DNA of 53,907 bases, from contig CAIPLM010000020.1 in the NCBI GenBank assembly GCA_903865895.1, forward strand, positions 1 to 53,907. The letters run 5' to 3'. Position 1 is the stretch's first letter; every line of letters starts with the position of its first letter. Source of the DNA: an uncultured Rhodospirillales bacterium. Lineage in GTDB: Bacteria; Pseudomonadota; Alphaproteobacteria; Acetobacterales; Acetobacteraceae. The notes beneath the pieces are model-generated. The model worked only from the letters and a program-made list of their open reading frames with translations, ran no database searches and was not told the DNA's origin. Both the position numbers and the translations under genes were made by a program. Positions 1 to 9,000 of this stretch are shown in pieces.

Positions 1-457
1 AGATCAGCACGGTAGCCGAGACGAATTCCGGGATCGTCATGGCCAGGATGCCGCCAGTGGAGAGCACGATGTCGAGCGCACCGTCGCGGCGCAGGCCGGT
101 CAACACGCCCAGTAGGAGGGCCAAGGGAATGCCGACGGCCAGCGTGCAGCCGGCGAGCAGCAGAGTGTTGCGCAGGCGCTCGCCGAGCAGGGTGGCGATC
201 GGCTTGCCGCTGCCGGCGGAGACGCCGAGATCGCCACGCAGCGCGCCCCCGGCCCAGCTGGCGTATCGGCTGAGGGCGGGCCGATCGAGGCCCAGCTCGC
301 GCCGGCAGTTCTCCAGCCGCTGGCCGACGGCGTCACGCTGGAGCACCGCGACGCAGGCATCGCCGGGCAGCGCCTCAACCGCCCCGAAGATGATCGCCGA
401 GGCCAGCGCGACGGTGATCAGCCCGAGCAGGAGCCGGTTGAAGACGAGGCGCAGCAA
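1..457 (-). CDS. Peptide-type ABC transporter permease, N-terminal part (cut by window edge)
   Basis: Inner-membrane permease of the DppB/OppB family, which forms half of the channel for peptide or related solutes. About 152 residues are visible. They show a first membrane helix (LLLGLITVALASAIIFG), the periplasmic segment typical of the family (ALPGDAC, then LGLDRPALSRYASW and GDLGVS) and a second hydrophobic stretch with LLLAGCTLAVGIPLALLLGVLTG. The open frame directly follows the stop codon of the binding-protein gene, so the likely start is a TTG at 457, four bases after that stop. The rest of the gene lies beyond position 1. Co-transcription with the binding protein is very likely. The family assignment is firm; the substrate is unknown. 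Confidence 0.85.
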   Translation of the reverse strand, partial: MLRLVFNRLLLGLITVALASAIIFGAVEALPGDACVAVLQRDAVGQRLENCRRELGLDRPALSRYASWAGGALRGDLGVSAGSGKPIATLLGERLRNTLLLAGCTLAVGIPLALLLGVLTGLRRDGALDIVLSTGGILAMTIPEFVSATVLI

Positions 458-460
458 GCC

Positions 461-1945
461 TCAGTCCACCTTCACCCGGTTCCAGCGGATGGCGAAGTTA
501 TCGACCGCATCGAGATCCTTCACCCGCGCGGTGAGGCCGACGGCGAGCTTGACGTGGAACGTCACCAACGTGCCGGCATTCTCCCACAGATAGGCCTGAG
601 CCTCCTGGTAGAGCGCCTTGCGCTTGGCGAAGTCGAGCTCCTTGCGGGCGGCATCCAGCATGGCGTCGAACTTGGGGTCGCTGAACTTCGACTCATCCCA
701 GGGTGAGGACATGCGGTAGATTTCGTTGAGCGCCGCATCGGCCGGGCGGTCGGCCCAACGCGTCAGTACGGCGTCCTTCTTCATCCAGATCGTGTTCCAA
801 TAGCCGTCATTCGGCACCTGGGCGATCTTGACCCGGATGCCGGCGGCGGCGGCCTGCTGCTGGTAGACCTGGGCGATGGTCGGCCAGATCGGCTCGATAT
901 TGGCGACCTGGAGCTCGACGTCGATGCCGTTGGAGAAGCCGGCGGCGGCGAGCAGGGTCTTGGCGCCGGCGATGTCCTGCTTGCAGGTGCCCTCCCAGCG
1001 ATATTGGTCGGCCGGGCCGACAGGGGTGTCGCAGCCGGTGATGCCGCCGTCGCGGCCGACCACGAGGTCGCGCATCGCCTCGCGGTCCACCACCATGCGC
1101 AGCGCCTTGCGCACGCGCACGTCGTCATAGGGCTTCACGTCAGTCCGCAGCACGATGCCGCGCCAGTTGCCGGAGGGGATCTGCTGCAGCTGGTGTTTGC
1201 CGCTGCGGGTGAGCAGCGCGATCTCCTGGCGATCGAGCCCGGGGAGCATGTCCACCTGGCCGCCGAGCAGGGCCTGGAAGCGCGCCTGGGCGTCGGGGAT
1301 GCCGATGATCTCGATGCGGGCGACGCCCGGCGCGCCCTCGTAGTAGCCGGGGTTGGCGACCAGCACGGTGGTGCCCTGGGGGTCGAACTTCTCAACCTTG
1401 AATGGCCCGGTGCCGATGCCGGTCTTGGCGATGGTGTCGCCGGAACCCTCGGGCAGCATCACCAGGCGATAATCGGTCAGCACCAGCGGGAAGTCGGCGA
1501 AGCTGTCGGTGAGGGTGATCTTCACCGTCATCGGATCGACCGCCTCGACCGACTTGATCGCCTTGACCGCGGAGCGGGCGGGGCTGTCGAGCTTGGGGTC
1601 GGAGATGCGGGAGAGGGTGTACACCACGTCGGCGGCGGTGAAGCCCTTGCCGTCGTGGAAGCTGACGCCGGGGCGCAGCTTCAGGGTCCAGACCGTCGCG
1701 GCCGCATCGCTGCTCCAGCTGGTCGCGAGATCCGCGGCGGGCTTGCCGTCGATGCCGGTGCGGATCAGGCGGCTCATCACCTTCTCGGTGATCTGGAACA
1801 GCTTGCCCTTTGAGACCGGGTCCATGCTGGAGGACTGGCCGTAGCCGACGTCATGCGGCTGGCGGAACACGCCGGTGGGCTGGGCGCCGGCGATGCCGGT
1901 GCAGGCGAGCGTGATGGCGGCAGCGAAGCCGAGCGATCGCAGCAT
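461..1945 (-). CDS. Peptide-type ABC transporter substrate-binding protein (SBP family 5)
   Basis: Periplasmic solute-binding protein of the DppA/OppA family, 494 residues. The start at 1945 gives a clean Sec signal peptide (MLRSLGFAAAITLACTGIAGAQ) and is preceded by GGGAGGT; the longer open frame has an implausible leader. Family hallmarks are WTLKLRPGVSFHDGKGFTAADVVYTL, GTGPFKVEKF and VRKALRMVVDREAM. It follows a LysR regulator and an LDH2-type dehydrogenase on the same strand and precedes the permease. The ligand may therefore be a 2-hydroxy acid, ureido compound or other small metabolite rather than a peptide (inference). A small dyad covers the ribosome binding site. Confidence 0.92.
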   Translation of the reverse strand: MLRSLGFAAAITLACTGIAGAQPTGVFRQPHDVGYGQSSSMDPVSKGKLFQITEKVMSRLIRTGIDGKPAADLATSWSSDAAATVWTLKLRPGVSFHDGKGFTAADVVYTLSRISDPKLDSPARSAVKAIKSVEAVDPMTVKITLTDSFADFPLVLTDYRLVMLPEGSGDTIAKTGIGTGPFKVEKFDPQGTTVLVANPGYYEGAPGVARIEIIGIPDAQARFQALLGGQVDMLPGLDRQEIALLTRSGKHQLQQIPSGNWRGIVLRTDVKPYDDVRVRKALRMVVDREAMRDLVVGRDGGITGCDTPVGPADQYRWEGTCKQDIAGAKTLLAAAGFSNGIDVELQVANIEPIWPTIAQVYQQQAAAAGIRVKIAQVPNDGYWNTIWMKKDAVLTRWADRPADAALNEIYRMSSPWDESKFSDPKFDAMLDAARKELDFAKRKALYQEAQAYLWENAGTLVTFHVKLAVGLTARVKDLDAVDNFAIRWNRVKVD

Positions 1946-1948
1946 GCG

Positions 1949-1962
1949 ATGGGACCTCCCAT
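1949..1962 (-). promoter_or_regulatory. Small dyad overlapping the ribosome binding site of the binding-protein gene
   Basis: ATGGGA-CC-TCCCAT, a perfect 6-bp inverted repeat with a 2-base centre, contains the GGGAGG Shine-Dalgarno sequence of the gene starting at 1945. It could restrain translation or be chance; a 2-base loop would be strained as an RNA hairpin. Confidence 0.25.
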
Positions 1963-2045
1963 GGTCGTGGGTTATTGGCGAAAGATGCGCAGCCGGAGCG
2001 CAGGCTGACAAACCAAGATATTGCGGGAGATGGATGCAGTTTTCT

Positions 2046-3077
2046 TTACCCATCAGCCGCCGCGACGATCTCTTCCCAGGTGCGCGCCGGGATCGCCAGA
2101 CCCGTGCGCAGGCCGGCCTCCCGCCGGGCCCGTTCCCGCTCGCCCGGCACCTCGACCGCGGCGAAGCCTTCGGCCGGGGGGCAGGCGCGCAGTTCCGCCA
2201 GAATCTCCTCGGCCACCTTGCGCATGGTCTCCGGCGCGCGATGGCGGGTGGTGTCGATCGCCATGACCAACCAGTTCACCTCGGTGGTGACCGGGCCGAG
2301 CATCGCCTCGCAGATCAGCTCCGCCATGAGGGCGAGCCCGTAGCCCATCGGCCCGCCCTTCGGCAGGATCGCGCCGCCACGGAAATAATCCTCCGGGTCG
2401 TTGCTGGGCCGCCCGAAGCGATCGATCAGCGCGCCGTCGGGCAGGCGGGCGCCGGCGGAGCGGGCGGCATAGACCCATCCGCCGGCGATCATCGAGGTCG
2501 CGAAATCCACCACCACCGGGCCGCGCAGCCCGCCGGGAATTGCCAGGCAATAGGGATTGGTCGGCAGCACGGCCTTCCTCCCGCCATAGGGCGCCACCTG
2601 CCGCCAGTTCTGCCGGCCGCCGCCGCCGATGATGATCACGAGATGACCAAGTGCGGCGCCCGCCTCTGCGAACGCCCCGAGGCGCCCGGTATGGCCGACG
2701 TTGCGCACCGCCACCGCCGCCATACCGGAGGAGATGGCATCCGCGGCGGCACGTTCGACGGCGAGTGCCATCGCGGGGATGCCGATCCCGCCGCCGCCAT
2801 CGACCTCCACCGGCCCGGCCGGCAGCTTGCGCACCACCGGTTCGGCGGATGCGGCCATGTATCCGTCGCGATATTGCTGGGCGTATTGCAACACCCGCAT
2901 GACGCCATGGGATTCCACACCGCACAGGCTGGCGTCCACAAGATGCTCGGCCACCGCCGCTGCCGTTGCCGCCGAGCAGTTGGCCTTGCGGAGGATGGCC
3001 ACCACTTTTGCAGCCGCGATTTCGGCTGGGACGATGATCCTTTCCCCGGCCAACACCAGTTTGCTCGTGCCGCTCAT
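2046..3077 (-). CDS. LDH2-family NAD(P)-dependent malate/lactate/ureidoglycolate-type dehydrogenase
   Basis: Cytoplasmic oxidoreductase of the LDH2/MDH2 fold, which is unrelated to classical LDH and oxidises 2-hydroxy acids such as malate, sulfolactate or ureidoglycolate. It has 343 residues, normal for the family. Seen here are HLVDASLCGVESHGVMRV, which carries the conserved ESHG histidine region, then NVGHTGRLGAFAEAG and the cofactor-site stretch LPTNPYCLAIPGG, followed by VVDFATSMIAGG. The ATG at 3077 overlaps the upstream LysR stop as ATGA, showing translational coupling. Neighbouring transporter genes suggest it acts on an imported substrate. The family is clear; the substrate cannot be read from sequence. 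Confidence 0.9.
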   Translation of the reverse strand: MSGTSKLVLAGERIIVPAEIAAAKVVAILRKANCSAATAAAVAEHLVDASLCGVESHGVMRVLQYAQQYRDGYMAASAEPVVRKLPAGPVEVDGGGGIGIPAMALAVERAAADAISSGMAAVAVRNVGHTGRLGAFAEAGAALGHLVIIIGGGGRQNWRQVAPYGGRKAVLPTNPYCLAIPGGLRGPVVVDFATSMIAGGWVYAARSAGARLPDGALIDRFGRPSNDPEDYFRGGAILPKGGPMGYGLALMAELICEAMLGPVTTEVNWLVMAIDTTRHRAPETMRKVAEEILAELRACPPAEGFAAVEVPGERERARREAGLRTGLAIPARTWEEIVAAADG

Positions 3078-3982
3078 GCTGCCTGCGCCTCCTGCGCCGT
3101 GTCGTATTCGGCCGCCTCGGCGAGCAACCAATTGCAAACGGCCGCGATCTCGGGCCGCTGCCGGGCGCTGGGCCGTGTGACCATATGGTACGAGCGGGTG
3201 GGCACCAGATCGGTGGCGAACGGTCGAACCAGGCGGCCGTCACGGATCTCGTCATTGACGAACGGGAATATCCCGAGCGCCACGCCCTGTCCCGCGATGG
3301 CGGCCTGGGTGACCGTGTTGCTATCCAGGATGATGGTCTCCGCCGCGAAACGCAGGCCATGGACCCCCACGCGATCGAGCCACGCTGCCCATTCCGAGCG
3401 GTCATGCTGGTGCAGCACCGGCAGCCGGCCGAGATCGCTGGGGGTGACGATGCCGCGCGCCAAGGCCGGGCTCAGGACGGGCGCGTATCGGACCTTGAAC
3501 AGCGGTTCCGATTCCAGGCCCGGCCAGTCGCCGTAGCCCCAGTCCACCGCGATCGGCGTCGGCATGTCGGTCGGGCCGGTGATGCGGGAGCGGTGCTGCA
3601 GGGTGAGCGTGATGTGCGGGAAGGCAGCGTTGAAGCGGCCGAGCCTGGGGGCGAGCCAGCGGGCGCCGAAGATCGGCCCCACGGCGATGGATACCGATTG
3701 GCGGGAGGCCGCGACATGCATGTCGATCTCGCGGCCGATGGCGTCGAAGGCGCCGCGTACGACGCTGCTGAGGGACAGGCCGGTGTCGGTCAGCATCACC
3801 TGCCGGGTGCGGCGGATGAACAGCAGGCAGCCCCAGTCGCGCTCCAATTTGCGGATCAGGTTGCTGACGGTGGTGGTGGAGACGCCAAGCTCGCTCGCCG
3901 CCTCCTTGAAGCTCCCCAGCCTGGCCGCGGCCTCGAAGACGCGCAACGCGGTCAGCGGCAGCCTTCCCGCAAGATGTTGCAC
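3074..3982 (-). CDS. LysR-family transcriptional regulator (GcvA-like)
   Basis: DNA-binding regulator of 302 residues. The N-terminal winged helix reads LPLTALRVFEAAARLGSFKEAASELGVSTTTVSNLI, typical of GcvA-like LysR proteins that start with LP..ALR.FEAA. A periplasmic-binding-protein-like effector domain follows. I chose the GTG at 3982 because GGGAGGG lies just upstream and the helix-turn-helix then begins at a usual distance; ATG 4021 and GTG 4033 are in-frame alternatives. Its stop overlaps the LDH2-type dehydrogenase start by four bases, so regulator and enzyme form one transcription unit. It probably controls the downstream dehydrogenase and transporter genes (inference). Confidence 0.88.
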   Translation of the reverse strand: MQHLAGRLPLTALRVFEAAARLGSFKEAASELGVSTTTVSNLIRKLERDWGCLLFIRRTRQVMLTDTGLSLSSVVRGAFDAIGREIDMHVAASRQSVSIAVGPIFGARWLAPRLGRFNAAFPHITLTLQHRSRITGPTDMPTPIAVDWGYGDWPGLESEPLFKVRYAPVLSPALARGIVTPSDLGRLPVLHQHDRSEWAAWLDRVGVHGLRFAAETIILDSNTVTQAAIAGQGVALGIFPFVNDEIRDGRLVRPFATDLVPTRSYHMVTRPSARQRPEIAAVCNWLLAEAAEYDTAQEAQAA

Positions 3983-4091
3983 CCGACCCTCCCGGCGATG
4001 GACATAATTTCCACCATCCATAGGTCGATGCACGGGGCATGTCGATGCGCGTCGCCTGGCGTGAGCGCTCAGGCGCCGGCGGGAGCCCTCG

Positions 4092-5846
4092 TCACCGCAG
4101 GCCCAGTTCCACCGCCTTGATCTGCATCGCGAGGTAGCGGGAATACATCCGGCACTGCGAGAACGAACCCCCGGTGAACCACAGGCCGGGCTGGCCGGTC
4201 GCGGTCCACATGTTGCTCAGCTCCTGCTGATCGTCGAAGCCCCAGACTTGGCCGACCTTGCTGGCGACATCGCTGCCAAACAGGGTGGCGTTCAGATGGT
4301 CCGGGCCCTTGTAGCCGGTGGCCAGCACGGCGAGGTCTGCGGGCAGCTCCCGTCCGTCGGTCATCGTGAGGCCGGTGGCGGTGAAGCTGGCGATATCGTG
4401 GTACTGGATCAGCCCGATCTCGCCGCGCACCAGCAGTTCCGAGCAGCCGACGTTGAAGTAATAGCCGCCGCCGCGGGTGCGGTATTTCAGCGGCCAGCCG
4501 GTACCATCCTCGCCGAACTCCAGGCGGAAGCCGATGCGCTCCAGCCCTTCAAGCAGGGGCGCATCGAGCGCGCGGGCCTTGGCGGTCAACAGCGTGTGCG
4601 CGTGCTTCATCACCGGTAGCGGGAAGGAGGTATTGATCAGGTCGCGATCCGCCAGTGTCGGGCCGTCGCCATAGTAGATGCCGTCATAGAGCTGGGCGCT
4701 CGGTTCGACATTGACGACGAGGGTCGGGCTGCGCTGCACCATGGTGACGTGGGCGCCGTTGCCGTGCAGCTCCTGTGCGATGTCATGCGCGCTGGTTCCG
4801 GTGCCGAAGACGAAGACGTTGCGTCCCCGCCACTGGCCCGGCTCGGCGAACCGGCTGGAATGCACCACCGTGCCGGCGAAGCGATCGAGCGTGGGGATGT
4901 CCGGCAGGTTCGGCGTGCCACTCACCGAGGTCGCCATGATGATGTGGCGTGGGTGGAGCACGCGCTCACTGCCATCGGCCATGCGGAGCCGTGCCGTCCA
5001 GCGACCAGACGCCGCGTCGTAATCGGCGCCCCCGAAGCTGGTGGAGGTCCAGAAGTTGATCTCCATCGCCTCGGCATAGAACTCCAGCCAGTTGGCGATC
5101 TTATCCTTGGGGATGTAGTGCGGCCAGGTCTTGGGGAAGGGCAGATAGGGCAGGTGGTTGCTGTAGACCTGATTGTGCAGCTTCAGCCCGTGATAGCGCT
5201 TCCGCCAGTTGTCGCCGACCCGGGCCATGCGATCGACGATCAGCGCGTCGACACCGAGCGCGCCGAGCGAGGCAGCCGAGGTCAGCCCCGCATGGCCGCC
5301 GCCGACGATCAGCGCGGTGGGGTCGCGATCGGTGTAGCGGCTGGCCTCCTGCCGCTTGTCGAGCCAGTTGGGGCCGCCGAAATCACGCTCGAAGGCGGGC
5401 TCTTCGCGGGCGAGGCGCTCGGTCTCTTCGTCATGCCCGGCGATGCAGTGCAGGGCCGTCATCATGGTCCAGGCCGTGGCATCGCCGTCGGCAGCGGTGA
5501 GCCGCAATATGCCGGCGCCGGTGCCGATGGCGGTTTCGAATCTCAGGATCGCCTCGACGGCGGGTTCGCCCGCGCGCTCCACGAACCGCGGCGGATAGCG
5601 GTCAGCGTCGACGGCGAAGTTGCGGGCGCTGGCCCGCGCAATTGCCTCCGGCAGCGCTGCGGCCACCGCGTCCCGCCCACTGACGGTCGTGATCCGCCAG
5701 GTCAGCGCGACGACGTCACGCCAATGCCCATCAGTGCGAAATAGCGCGGCGAGGCTCGCCCGGTCGCCGGCCTCGCAGGCCGCGTTGAAGCGGCCCAGCC
5801 AGGTTTCGATGATCCGTGTGGCAGACGGTTCCTTAGCTTGCAGCAT
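4092..5846 (-). CDS. Flavin-containing monooxygenase with N-terminal NTF2/SnoaL-like domain
   Basis: FAD/NADPH-dependent oxygenase of 584 residues. Residues about 8-140 form an NTF2/SnoaL-like module (ETWLGRFNAACEAGDRASLAALF). The FMO part then starts with the FAD-binding GGGHAG (about 182-187). It continues with the FMO-type segment FAGTVVHSSRF and the NADP-binding GTGTSAHDIAQEL. The C-terminal LATGYKGPDHLN matches the conserved ATGY element. Such NTF2-FMO fusions are known in bacteria, but their substrates are mostly unassigned. The gene stands alone between the LysR gene and a strong palindrome. The fold is firm; the substrate is unknown. Confidence 0.9.
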   Translation of the reverse strand: MLQAKEPSATRIIETWLGRFNAACEAGDRASLAALFRTDGHWRDVVALTWRITTVSGRDAVAAALPEAIARASARNFAVDADRYPPRFVERAGEPAVEAILRFETAIGTGAGILRLTAADGDATAWTMMTALHCIAGHDEETERLAREEPAFERDFGGPNWLDKRQEASRYTDRDPTALIVGGGHAGLTSAASLGALGVDALIVDRMARVGDNWRKRYHGLKLHNQVYSNHLPYLPFPKTWPHYIPKDKIANWLEFYAEAMEINFWTSTSFGGADYDAASGRWTARLRMADGSERVLHPRHIIMATSVSGTPNLPDIPTLDRFAGTVVHSSRFAEPGQWRGRNVFVFGTGTSAHDIAQELHGNGAHVTMVQRSPTLVVNVEPSAQLYDGIYYGDGPTLADRDLINTSFPLPVMKHAHTLLTAKARALDAPLLEGLERIGFRLEFGEDGTGWPLKYRTRGGGYYFNVGCSELLVRGEIGLIQYHDIASFTATGLTMTDGRELPADLAVLATGYKGPDHLNATLFGSDVASKVGQVWGFDDQQELSNMWTATGQPGLWFTGGSFSQCRMYSRYLAMQIKAVELGLR

Positions 5847-5985
5847 CGTCGGGCGGTCCTCGGTGTGGCGATGTATTGACCGACGACCCTAGGCGGAGGT
5901 GCCGCGTGACCGCAACCGGCCGACGGCAAACTGGCTTCAAGATATGGCCTACGTGACGCCGCAAACGTCCTCTAGATGCGCCTGC

Positions 5986-6030
5986 TTCGTGGTTCCTCTC
6001 CCCGGATGCGCCGGAGAGAGGAACCACGAA
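5986..6030. terminator. Long GC-balanced hairpin between the RTX-like and FMO genes
   Basis: A 20-bp inverted repeat (arms 5986-6005 and 6011-6030, one T/C difference) encloses the 5-base loop ATGCG. It begins 22 bases downstream of the stop of the RTX-like gene on the minus strand. A strong stem in this position suggests a transcription terminator or transcript-end stabiliser. No T-tract follows on either strand, so it is not a textbook intrinsic terminator. Confidence 0.6.
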
Positions 6031-6051
6031 CCGGGGAACCCCCGAACACCG

Positions 6052-9000
6052 TCAGCTATGCGTGATGTAGGTGCCGGAATGCCCATCGCCGGCCAGCGCA
6101 AAGCCGGATGCCGAGAAATGACCCTGCATCAGGAACGTGCTGCTGCCGCCGCCGCCCGCCAGCGTCACCTGCGTGTTGGCGCCGCTCGCCGCCGCCGTGA
6201 GGTGCGCGCCAGCGTAGGCGATGTCGGTGATATCGATCCGATCGCTGGCGATGAAGCCGCGCAGCAAGTCGCCGGAGAGGCCCGCGGCGGTGTCGCTGAA
6301 GGTATCGTAGCCGGCCGTATTACCGACCAGCGTGTCGGCGCCAAGGCCGCCGGTAAGTGTTTGGTGGGCGCCGCCAGCGGTGATGGTGTCGATGCCAGCG
6401 CTGCCTGTCGCTGTGATGAAGCCCATCGCGTTGAGCTTGAGGTTGGTGGCGGAGGAGAGCGAGACCGTTGAAATTCCGGTGATTTTCGCGCCGAGAGTGA
6501 CGCTGCCGCCGCCATCGACCACCAGGGCGTTGGTGCCGGTGCCGGCGGTGATGCTGTCGGATGCGCTGGCGGCGGTGACGTGGATGGTGTTGTTGCCGCT
6601 GCCGGTGATGAGTTTTTCGCCGGCGCCGAGGTAGACGGTGTCCGACCCGTTGCCGAGGGTGATGGTGGCGCTGTTGGCGGCGCCGACGACGAGGGCGGTG
6701 GCCTGGGCGCCGTTGGGCGAGGAGGTCAGCGTCAGGTTGGCGTTGAGGTCGGCGCGCAGCGTGATGGCGGGGACCGCGACGCCGATGCCCTCGACCGCGG
6801 TGATGGTGCTGATGTTATCCAGCAGCGCCGGCAGCGTCATGTTGAAGGCGCCGCCGCCGACGAGGGTGAGGCTGTTGGAGAGGCCGGCGCCGCCGTCGAT
6901 ATGGTCGCCGGGGCTGAGGGTCTGGGCGCGGGCGAGGATGCTGTCATGCCCGCTTCCGCCATCGATGGTGTCGACGCCCTTGGTGAGGATCCAGCTATGG
7001 TTGCCGGTGCTGGCGGCGGCGACGGTGGCGGTCAGCGCGGCGGAGGCGGTCGCGGTGCCGTCGGTGTCGGTGAGGGTGACGCTGACCGCGTCACTCCCGG
7101 CGGCGGACCAGGTATGGGCGCCGCTGACCGCGAAGCCGCCGGCGGTGGCGGTGACGGTGCCGGCGGAGGTGGTGCCGTCGCCCCAGGCGATGGTGGCGGC
7201 GAGGTCAGCGGCGGTGGCGGCCCCGAAGCCGTCGGTGAAGGTGGCGAGCGTGGCGCTGTAAGCCTGGCCGGCGGTGGCGGCGATGGCGGGCGCGGTGGCG
7301 GCGGCCAGCACGTCGGCGTCGGTCGCGGTGATGGCGCCGGACAGCGTGGTGGTGACGCCGTCGGCGGCGCTGAGGACCGCCACCGAGGTGGCGAAGTGGC
7401 CCTCATCGGCGAAGACGTGGCCTGCTGCGGGGGCGACGCTGAAGCTGCCATTGGCGCCGGTGATGACGCCGGCACTGGTGGTGCCGTCACCCCAAATGAT
7501 GGTGGCGGAGAAATTGGCCGCGGCGTCGGCGGTGTTGCTGTCGGTGAAGGTGGCGACCGGGGCGGTGAGCGGGGTGCCCTCGGCGGTGCTGAGCGTGGCG
7601 CCGCTGCCGCCGTAGGTGCGGGCAGGCGGCGGCGGTGGGGCGCCGGTGGGGGTGATGGCGAGGGTCAGGGTCTCGTTGAGCGAGCCGGTGAAGGTGCCGA
7701 GCGCGCCGGAGTAGTTCGACCAGTCCTCGATGGTGATGGTGTGGGTGCCGGCGGTGAGGGTGCCGGAGAAGGTGCCGGTCGGGGTGGCGGCGTTGGCGTT
7801 GACCGGGTTGACCTGCATGGCGGTGCCGCCATCGATGACGGCGACCATGTTGAGCAGGCCGAACAGGCCGGCCGACGAGCCGCCGCCGGTGAGGGCGCCG
7901 GTGGCGGCTTCGGTGGCGGTCCAGCCGATGCTGAAGGTGCCCGCGGTGCCCATGGTGACGGAGAAGCTGGCGTTCGCGTAGCCCGGGCCGGCCTGCATGC
8001 CGAAGCTCTGCTCGGCGTTGAAGGCGCCCGAGGTGGTGGAGGTGGCGGACCAGGCGTCGTGGAAGGTGGCGGTGCCGCTATAGGCGCTGACCCAGCCGGC
8101 GGAGACGGTCTGGCTGGAGGCGACCGAGGCGCCGCCGTAGCTGGCGCTGGAGGCGCTGCTGGCGGTCGCCGTGCCGGGGATGCCGGCGGTGGCGGTGTTG
8201 GCGTTGAAGTTGGGCGGGGTCCAGGCGCCGAAGGGGCCGAGCCCGTCGGTGGAGACCGAGCGGACGCTGACGCCGGTGCCGCCGCCGGGCGGCAAGGCGG
8301 GCGTGAGGGTGACGTTGGTGCCGCCGGCGCCATCGGCGGCGAGGTGGAATTGGCTCGAGGTGTAGGCGCCGGCGACCGGCAGCGCGAGGCTGGTGCCGCC
8401 GCTGAGGCCGAGGGTCAGCGTGCCGGCGTTCCAGGCGGCGGAGGTGGCGGTGAGGCCGGCGAGGTCAATGGTGTTGCCGGCGGCGAAGCCGGTGACGGTG
8501 CCATGGACGGAGGATGGTGCATCGAGCTTCAGCACACTGCTGCTGGCGTCGAGGAAGGCGAGATGCTGCCCGGCGGCGACGCTGCCGGTGATCTCCGCGG
8601 TGCCGGCGGTGGCGAGCGTGATGCTGCCGGAGCCGGTGATGGCGTTACCGATCGAGAGGTGGTCGCTCTTGGCGACGCGGACGAGGCCGTTATTGGCGAA
8701 GCTTTGCAGAGCGATGGTGGCGGAGGCGCCGGCCACCGATTCGTCGATGGTGCCGGCGCTGATCAGCGTGTCGCCGGCATAGCCGTCATCGCTGATGAGG
8801 CCGCCGGTGCCGGTGATGTCGATGGTGGCGGCGGCGCCGAGGCTGACGGTGGCGGCGTAGTTCAGCGGGTTGGGGTGGGAGATGGTGATCTTGTTGCTGG
8901 CGCCACCGAGGATGACGGTGCCGCCGTTGAAGGCCTGGTCCTGCTCGAAGCGCAGCTCGACGGTGTTGCCGGAGAGGTCAATGGTGCCGGTGCCGGTGGT

